Shown here: piece after piece, positions 7,595 to 11,541 of the stretch | Position numbering within the stretch: position 1 is the stretch's first letter | Layout: each line of letters begins with the position of its first letter | Source of the DNA: Pseudomonadota bacterium | GTDB taxonomy: Bacteria; Pseudomonadota; Alphaproteobacteria; Rhizobiales; Devosiaceae | Direction of reading: 5' to 3' | DNA length: 11,541 nucleotides | Assembly (NCBI GenBank): GCA_023387585.1 | Contig: JAEWHZ010000313.1 | Coordinates: 1 to 11,541 of the forward strand | The notes under the pieces: model-generated | The model's database searches: none | The model's input: the letters and a program-made list of their open reading frames with translations, nothing else | Told to the model about the DNA's origin: nothing | Made by a program: the position numbers and the translations under genes

Positions 7595-8257
7595 TCAGGT
7601 GTCGTCGTCGTCCTTGAAGCGGGCGAGAACGGCCCTCTGAACGTCGGAAATATGCGCGTGCATCAGTTCGCGGGCGCGCGGGATGTTGCGCTCGCGGAAG
7701 GCGGCGAGGATCTCGTCGCGCTCGACCGCGGCCCGGGCGGCGAAATCCTTGCTCTCATTGGCGATGGCGCGGCCGACCTGGATCTGCAGCGCCAGGCGCG
7801 CCAGGGTCTCGATCAGCGCCGCATTGCCCGACAGCTCGGCAATGGTCTCGTGGAACTGGCGGTCGTGCCGGCCATAGGCCTCGAGATCGCCGGCGTGCAG
7901 CGCATCGACCGCGGCGGCCAGCAGGCGCTCGAAGGTGGCGATATGCACGTCGCTCATCTGCGGCACGGCCAGCCCGACCGCGAAGCATTCGAGCGTCTTG
8001 CGCAGCTCGTACAGATCCTCGGTCTCCTTGCGCGAGAAGCTGCGCACATAGAAGCCGCGATAGGGCCGGATCTCGATCAGCCCTTCCTTGGCCAGCGTGC
8101 CCAGCGCCTCGCGGAACGGGGTGCGGCTGACCTGCAGGCGCTCGGTGAGCGCCTTCTCGTCGAGCGGGGTGCCGCTGGGCAGTTCTCCCGACACGATCAT
8201 GCGCACGATCTCTTCATAGATGCGCTCGCGAAGGGTGAGGTGGCGTGGGGCGTTCAT
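7595..8257 (-). CDS. GntR-family transcriptional regulator, FCD (FadR C-terminal) type
   Basis: Protein of 220 residues. An N-terminal winged helix-turn-helix covers about 8-73 (LRERIYEEIVRMIVSGEL, LTERLQVSRTPFREALGTL, GLIEIRPYRGFYV), followed by an all-helical FCD ligand-binding domain at about 80-206. FCD proteins usually bind a metal plus a carboxylate or sugar acid. Asp132, His136 and His202 are present, but the His expected in the EH pair before the last helices is Arg180 (VERDEIL). It is the first gene of the minus operon and diverges from the Tm-1-like gene, so it probably represses both arms by binding the inverted repeat at 8291-8360. The start ATG has GGAAG six bases upstream. Longer in-frame starts would run through that operator and are rejected. 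Confidence 0.95.
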   Translation of the reverse strand: MNAPRHLTLRERIYEEIVRMIVSGELPSGTPLDEKALTERLQVSRTPFREALGTLAKEGLIEIRPYRGFYVRSFSRKETEDLYELRKTLECFAVGLAVPQMSDVHIATFERLLAAAVDALHAGDLEAYGRHDRQFHETIAELSGNAALIETLARLALQIQVGRAIANESKDFAARAAVERDEILAAFRERNIPRARELMHAHISDVQRAVLARFKDDDDT

Positions 8258-8285
8258 GTCGGCTTCCGGAACCAATTCGAGGACG

Positions 8286-8314
8286 AGTATGCAATCTATC
8301 CGAAGAATATACAA
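8286..8314 (-). promoter_or_regulatory. Predicted promoter of the GntR-ABC operon
   Basis: Reading the minus strand, TTGTAT (8314-8309) as -35 and CATACT (8291-8286) as -10, separated by 17 bases. Transcription would start near 8279, leaving a leader of about 22 bases before the ATG at 8257. The -35 hexamer lies inside the left arm of the inverted repeat, so a protein bound there would block it. Matches to consensus are modest. Confidence 0.45.
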
Positions 8315-8360
8315 TATGAAAAATAGAGAATCTGCATCTTGTATATTCCATACAGATTGC
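8291..8360. promoter_or_regulatory. Interrupted inverted repeat; probable GntR operator
   Basis: Left arm 8291-8314 and right arm 8339-8360 are inverted copies. The outer blocks GCAATCT (8291-8297) and AGATTGC (8354-8360) are perfect, as are the inner blocks GAATATACAA (8305-8314) and TTGTATATTC (8339-8348). Between the blocks the arms differ by two bases in length, and the central spacer is 24 bases. The TTGTATA half-site resembles known FCD-type GntR operators (TTGTATACAA-like). The region is AT-rich in an otherwise GC-rich window and sits between two divergent genes, as expected for a shared control site. Confidence 0.7.
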
Positions 8361-8368
8361 GGCATGCT
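8339..8368 (+). promoter_or_regulatory. Predicted promoter of the Tm-1-like operon
   Basis: TTGTAT (8339-8344) as -35 and CATGCT (8363-8368) as -10 with an 18-base spacer. The -35 lies in the right arm of the inverted repeat, mirroring the promoter on the other strand. It would leave a leader of about 55-60 bases before the ATG at 8433. The -10 match is weak. Confidence 0.35.
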
Positions 8369-8371
8369 CGC

Positions 8372-8400
8372 GCCGTCCCGATTGGAACGGCCCGGAACGG
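8372..8400 (+). promoter_or_regulatory. Leader hairpin and GGAACGG direct repeat
   Basis: In the predicted leader, GCCGT (8372-8376) with CC (8378-8379) pairs with GG (8384-8385) and ACGGC (8387-8391) around a GATT loop, with one C-A mismatch. GGAACGG also occurs twice exactly ten bases apart (8384-8390 and 8394-8400). The ribosome site GGAGG (8423-8427) is outside the hairpin, so translation should not be masked. It could be a second protein-binding site or chance in GC-rich DNA. Confidence 0.3.
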
Positions 8401-8432
8401 GTGCCGGGGCGCCTAAAGAGGAGGAGGACACG

Positions 8433-9644
8433 ATGCCGACCGTGCTCATCGTCGGGACCTGCGACACCAAGGGTCCCGAGCTTGCCTATGCCGCCGAACG
8501 CGCAAGAGCCGCCGGGGCGACCGCGCAGATCATAGATGTCGGCACCGGCGGCGAGCCGGCCGGCGTGACGCCGGATATCGGCGCGGCCGAAATCGCCGCG
8601 CATCATCCCGATGGCGCGGATGCCGTGTTCGGCAAGTCCGATCGCGGCGAGGCGGTGTCGGCCATGGCCGCGGCGCTGACGCGCTATCTCGCGACGCGCG
8701 AGGATATCGGCGCGGTGCTCGGGCTCGGCGGCACCGGCAATACGGCGCTGGTGAGCGAAGCCATGCGCAGCCTGCCGATCGGCACGCCCAAGCTGATGGT
8801 GTCGACCGTCGCCTCGGGCAATACCGCGCCCTATGTCGGCCCGAACGATCTGACCATGATGTATTCGGTGGTCGACGTGGCCGGGCTCAACGCCATCTCG
8901 CGCAAGGTGATCGGCAACGCCGCCCATGCCGCCGCCGGCATGGCGCTCAACAGCGTGCCCGCCTCGCAGGCCGACCGGCCGAGCGTCGGCATGACCATGT
9001 TCGGCGTGACCACCACCTGCGTCACCCGGGCGCGGGCGCTGCTCGAGGCCGACCACGAGGTGTTCATCTTCCACGCCACCGGCATTGGCGGGCGCTCGAT
9101 GGAGAAGCTGGTCGATTCCGGCCTGCTCGACGGGGTCATCGACGTGACCACCACGGAGATCGCCGACCTGGTCGTGGGCGGCGTGTTCGCGGCGACCGAG
9201 GACCGGCTCGGCGCGATCATCCGCACCCGCCTGCCCTATGTCGGCTCGGTCGGCGCGCTCGACATGGTCAATTTCGGCGCCCGCGACACGGTGCCGGCTC
9301 CGTTCGCCGATCGCAAGCTGCATGTGCACAATGCGCAGGTGACGCTGATGCGCACCACGGCCGAGGAAAACGCCGCCTTCGGAAAATTCCTCGTGGAACG
9401 GCTCAACCGGATGCAGGGGCCGGTGCGCTTCCTGCTGCCGCTGCGGGGGGTCTCGGCCATCGACGCCGAGGGCCAGCCCTTTCACGACCGCGAGGCGGAC
9501 GAGGCGCTGTTCACGGCCATCCGCACCGGCTGGCAGGATGCGCCCAACCGGCGGCTGGTCGAGCTCGACCTGCATGTCAACGACGACGCCTTCGCCGCCG
9601 CCCTCGTCGAACACTACAAGGATATCGAAGGACGCTCGCCATGA
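8433..9644 (+). CDS. Tm-1-like ATP-binding domain protein (UPF0261)
   Basis: Protein of 403 residues spanning the full UPF0261 family length. Signatures seen are VGTCDTK (7-13), GLGGTGNT (97-104), LPIGTPKLMVSTVASG (114-129), YVGPNDLTMMYSVVDVAGLN (134-153), FHATGIGGRSME (213-224), HNAQVTLMRTT (299-309) and LPLRGVSAID (335-344). The fold is two Rossmann-like domains. It is homologous to the N-terminal half of tomato Tm-1, which binds ATP and inhibits tobamovirus replication; the bacterial reaction is not established to my knowledge. The start ATG follows GGAGG by five bases. Its stop overlaps the start of the TIM-barrel gene (ATGA at 9641-9644), which implies coupled translation and a joint function. 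It is probably cytoplasmic, with no signal peptide. Confidence 0.93.
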   Translation: MPTVLIVGTCDTKGPELAYAAERARAAGATAQIIDVGTGGEPAGVTPDIGAAEIAAHHPDGADAVFGKSDRGEAVSAMAAALTRYLATREDIGAVLGLGGTGNTALVSEAMRSLPIGTPKLMVSTVASGNTAPYVGPNDLTMMYSVVDVAGLNAISRKVIGNAAHAAAGMALNSVPASQADRPSVGMTMFGVTTTCVTRARALLEADHEVFIFHATGIGGRSMEKLVDSGLLDGVIDVTTTEIADLVVGGVFAATEDRLGAIIRTRLPYVGSVGALDMVNFGARDTVPAPFADRKLHVHNAQVTLMRTTAEENAAFGKFLVERLNRMQGPVRFLLPLRGVSAIDAEGQPFHDREADEALFTAIRTGWQDAPNRRLVELDLHVNDDAFAAALVEHYKDIEGRSP

Positions 9645-10486
9645 CAGAAAACCGCAACGACCGCGCCGCCATCCTGTCGCGGCTGCGCGCAAAGATCGCC
9701 GCCGGCCGCCCGATCGTCGGCGGCGGCGCCGGCACCGGCCTGTCCGCCAAGAGCGAGGAGGCGGGCGGGATCGACCTGATCGTGATCTACAATTCCGGGC
9801 GCTACCGCATGGCCGGGCGCGGATCGCTCGCCGGACTGATGGCCTATGGCAACGCCAACGACATCGTGGTCGAGATGGCGCGCGAGGTGCTTCCGGCAGT
9901 GAAGCACACGCCGGTGCTGGCCGGGGTCAACGGCACCGACCCGTTCATGCTGCCGGACAAATTCCTGCGCGAGCTCAAGGATCTCGGCTTTGCCGGGGTG
10001 CAGAACTTTCCCACGGTCGGGCTGATCGACGGCGTGTTCCGCGCCAATCTCGAAGAGACCGGCATGAGCTATGCGCTCGAGATCGAGATGATCGCGCGCG
10101 CCCACAAGCTCGACATGCTGACGACGCCCTATGTGTTCTCCGAGGCCGATGCCGAGGCGATGACGAGGGCCGGCGCCGACATCATCGTGTGCCATCTGGG
10201 GCTGACCACGGGCGGCTCGATCGGCGCGGAGACGGCGCTGACGCTCGAGGATTGCGTCGCAAAGATCGACGCATGGTCGGAGGCGGCGCGGCGGGTGCGC
10301 GAGGACGTCATCGTGCTGTGCCATGGCGGGCCGATCTCGATGCCCGAGGACGCCGCCTTCGTGCTGGCGCGCACGCGCTTCTGCCACGGCTTTTACGGCG
10401 CCAGCTCGATGGAGCGCCTGCCCACCGAGACCGCCATCCGCGACCAGGTGAAGGCTTTCGTCGACCTGCCCGGGCAGGGCGGCTGA
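9641..10486 (+). CDS. PEP-hydrolase-like TIM-barrel protein (Tm-1 C-terminal half)
   Basis: Protein of 281 residues of the phosphoenolpyruvate hydrolase-like/TIM-barrel signal transduction family, related to the PEP mutase-isocitrate lyase superfamily. Conserved blocks are the N-terminal GGGAGTGLSAKSEEAGGIDL (27-46), IYNSGRYRMAGRGSLAGLMA (49-68), GVNGTDPF (95-102), GVQNFPTVGLIDG (119-131), CHLGLTTGGSIG (184-195), CHGGPIS (227-233) and GFYGASSMERLP (250-261). It corresponds to the C-terminal half of tomato Tm-1. The ATG overlaps the preceding stop by four bases, so the two products are likely made in equal amounts and may form a complex. The Gly-rich beta-alpha loops are compatible with binding a phosphorylated ligand, but the reaction is unknown. 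Confidence 0.92.
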   Translation: MTENRNDRAAILSRLRAKIAAGRPIVGGGAGTGLSAKSEEAGGIDLIVIYNSGRYRMAGRGSLAGLMAYGNANDIVVEMAREVLPAVKHTPVLAGVNGTDPFMLPDKFLRELKDLGFAGVQNFPTVGLIDGVFRANLEETGMSYALEIEMIARAHKLDMLTTPYVFSEADAEAMTRAGADIIVCHLGLTTGGSIGAETALTLEDCVAKIDAWSEAARRVREDVIVLCHGGPISMPEDAAFVLARTRFCHGFYGASSMERLPTETAIRDQVKAFVDLPGQGG

Positions 10487-10537
10487 TTTTTCCCGCGCGC
10501 GCCAAGCCGCTGCGCATGCAACCAAGGACAGACCTGA

Positions 10538-11541
10538 ATGACCACCCCGTTTTCCGGCCTCGACCTCAATATGGGCAATCTCTACCGGCTGTCGCCGGCG
10601 AAAACCCGCTCGATCTCGCCGGAGAATTTTTCCGGCGAGAAGGGCAAGGGCGGCATGGCCACCGAGGGCACGGGGGCCGATTGCGCGCGCGACCTCGGGC
10701 GGGGCTGGAAGGTCTCGCCCTCGATCCGCATCGAGCCGGGCGAATTGCGCACGCTCGCCGATATCGAGGGGCCCGGCGCCATCCAGCAGATCTGGCTGAC
10801 CACGGCCAATCTGCGCTGGCGCGAGCTGATCCTGCGCATCTACTGGGACGACCAGGAGCACCCTTCGGTCGAATCCCCGCTCGGGGATTTCTTCTGCTCG
10901 GGCTGGAACCGGTTCGCCCAGGTCACCTCGCTGGCGGTGTGCGTCAATCCGGGCCGCGCCTTCAACTGCTACTGGCAGATGCCGTTCCGCAAGCGCGCGC
11001 GCATCACCATCGAGAACCGCGACCCCGACCAGCACGGCATCATCTACTACCAGATCAACTACGCGCTGACCGAGGTGCCCGAGGACGCGGCCTATTTCCA
11101 CGCCCAGTTCCGCCGCACCAACCCCCTGCCCTATAAACAGGATTATACGATCCTCGACGGCGTCGAGGGGGCTGGCCATTACGTCGGCACCTATATGGCC
11201 TGGGGCGTCAACAATTCCGGCTGGTGGGGCGAGGGGGAGATAAAATTCTTCATGGATGGCGACCGCGAATTCCCCACCATCTGCGGCACCGGCACCGAAG
11301 ACTATTTCTGCGGCGCCTATAATTTCGACGGCGGGGTGGTCGACGCCAATATGGAAAGCGCCTATCGCGAGTTCACCACGCCCTATGCCGGCCTGCCCCA
11401 GGTGCTGCGCCCGGACGGCGTCTATCAGAGCCAGATGCGCTTCGGCATGTATCGCTGGCACATCCACGATCCGATCCGCTTCGAATCCGATCTGCGCGTC
11501 ACCATGCAGGCGCTGGGCTGGCGCACCGAACAGCGCGACCG
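10538..11541 (+). CDS. DUF2961 / glycoside hydrolase family 172-like protein (3' end outside window)
   Basis: The open frame reads 334 codons to the window edge without a stop. Usual short members are somewhat longer than this, so a few tens of residues are probably missing. Family blocks are EGPGAIQQIWLTT (77-89), the strand with ILRIYWDDQEHPSVESPLGD (98-117), GEGEIKFFMDGD (231-242), ICGTGTEDYF (248-257) and YRWHIHDPIRF (305-315). DUF2961 proteins define GH172, whose characterised members act on difructose dianhydride I or alpha-D-arabinofuranosides. Glu254 in GTGTEDYF is the likely catalytic nucleophile by family analogy. No signal peptide is visible, so it is probably cytoplasmic and cleaves an imported oligosaccharide. 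The start ATG has AAGGA nine bases upstream and lies 51 bases past the TIM-barrel stop. It is probably co-transcribed with the Tm-1 pair. Confidence 0.9.
   Translation, partial: MTTPFSGLDLNMGNLYRLSPAKTRSISPENFSGEKGKGGMATEGTGADCARDLGRGWKVSPSIRIEPGELRTLADIEGPGAIQQIWLTTANLRWRELILRIYWDDQEHPSVESPLGDFFCSGWNRFAQVTSLAVCVNPGRAFNCYWQMPFRKRARITIENRDPDQHGIIYYQINYALTEVPEDAAYFHAQFRRTNPLPYKQDYTILDGVEGAGHYVGTYMAWGVNNSGWWGEGEIKFFMDGDREFPTICGTGTEDYFCGAYNFDGGVVDANMESAYREFTTPYAGLPQVLRPDGVYQSQMRFGMYRWHIHDPIRFESDLRVTMQALGWRTEQRD

Noticed and set aside
8258..8470. Longer start for the GntR regulator
   Set aside because: The extension would cross the divergent promoter and inverted repeat and overlap the Tm-1-like gene; the ATG at 8257 has a ribosome site and gives the usual family length.
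9538..11136. Plus-strand open frame of 532 codons in another frame over the same genes
   Set aside because: Arg-rich frame-shifted translation of the TIM-barrel and GH172-like genes with no conserved motif.
9614..11467. Minus-strand open frame of 617 codons opposite the Tm-1, TIM-barrel and GH172-like genes
   Set aside because: It is antisense to three strongly conserved genes, has low-complexity His/Gly/Ala/Arg-rich composition and shows no domain; long shadow frames are normal in GC-rich DNA.

Overview
The window looks like chromosomal DNA from a high-GC alphaproteobacterium, probably of the order Hyphomicrobiales (Rhizobiales). The reasons are the dense GC-rich coding, the GCGTTTCC/GGAAACGC palindromic intergenic repeats at the left end, a PRC-barrel protein preceded by an EcfG-like promoter, and the CUT1-type sugar ABC operon typical of that group. 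The genus cannot be fixed from sequence alone; a Devosia-like relative is only a guess.

Layout. (1) Positions 1-493 carry no convincing protein gene. They hold two copies of a nested palindromic repeat, a structured stretch between them and a strong intrinsic terminator with a GAAA loop. (2) 494-1767 holds two divergent housekeeping-type genes: a DUF218/YdcF-like membrane-anchored protein (minus) and a PRC-barrel protein (plus), the latter followed by a perfect intrinsic terminator at 1811-1840. (3) 1859-8257 is one minus-strand operon of seven genes. In transcription order they are a GntR/FCD repressor, a periplasmic sugar-binding protein, two permeases, a Gfo/Idh/MocA oxidoreductase, a small cupin and a MalK/UgpC-type ATPase. 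(4) 8258-8432 is an AT-rich divergent control region with a large interrupted inverted repeat that overlaps both predicted promoters. (5) 8433-11541 is the plus-strand arm: a Tm-1-like/UPF0261 protein, an overlapping PEP-hydrolase-like TIM-barrel protein and a DUF2961 (glycoside hydrolase family 172) protein cut off by the window edge.

The two arms most likely form one carbohydrate-utilisation locus under the GntR regulator. Sugar would be captured and imported by the ABC system. The GH172-like enzyme would cleave a furanosidic glycoside, and the oxidoreductase, cupin and Tm-1/TIM-barrel pair would process the product. The most interesting element is that pair. Together they correspond to the two halves of the tomato antiviral protein Tm-1, here as two genes overlapping by ATGA. 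Their bacterial biochemical role is, as far as I know, not established. Placement with GH172, a sugar transporter and a sugar-type dehydrogenase argues for a metabolic function, but this is inference from context.
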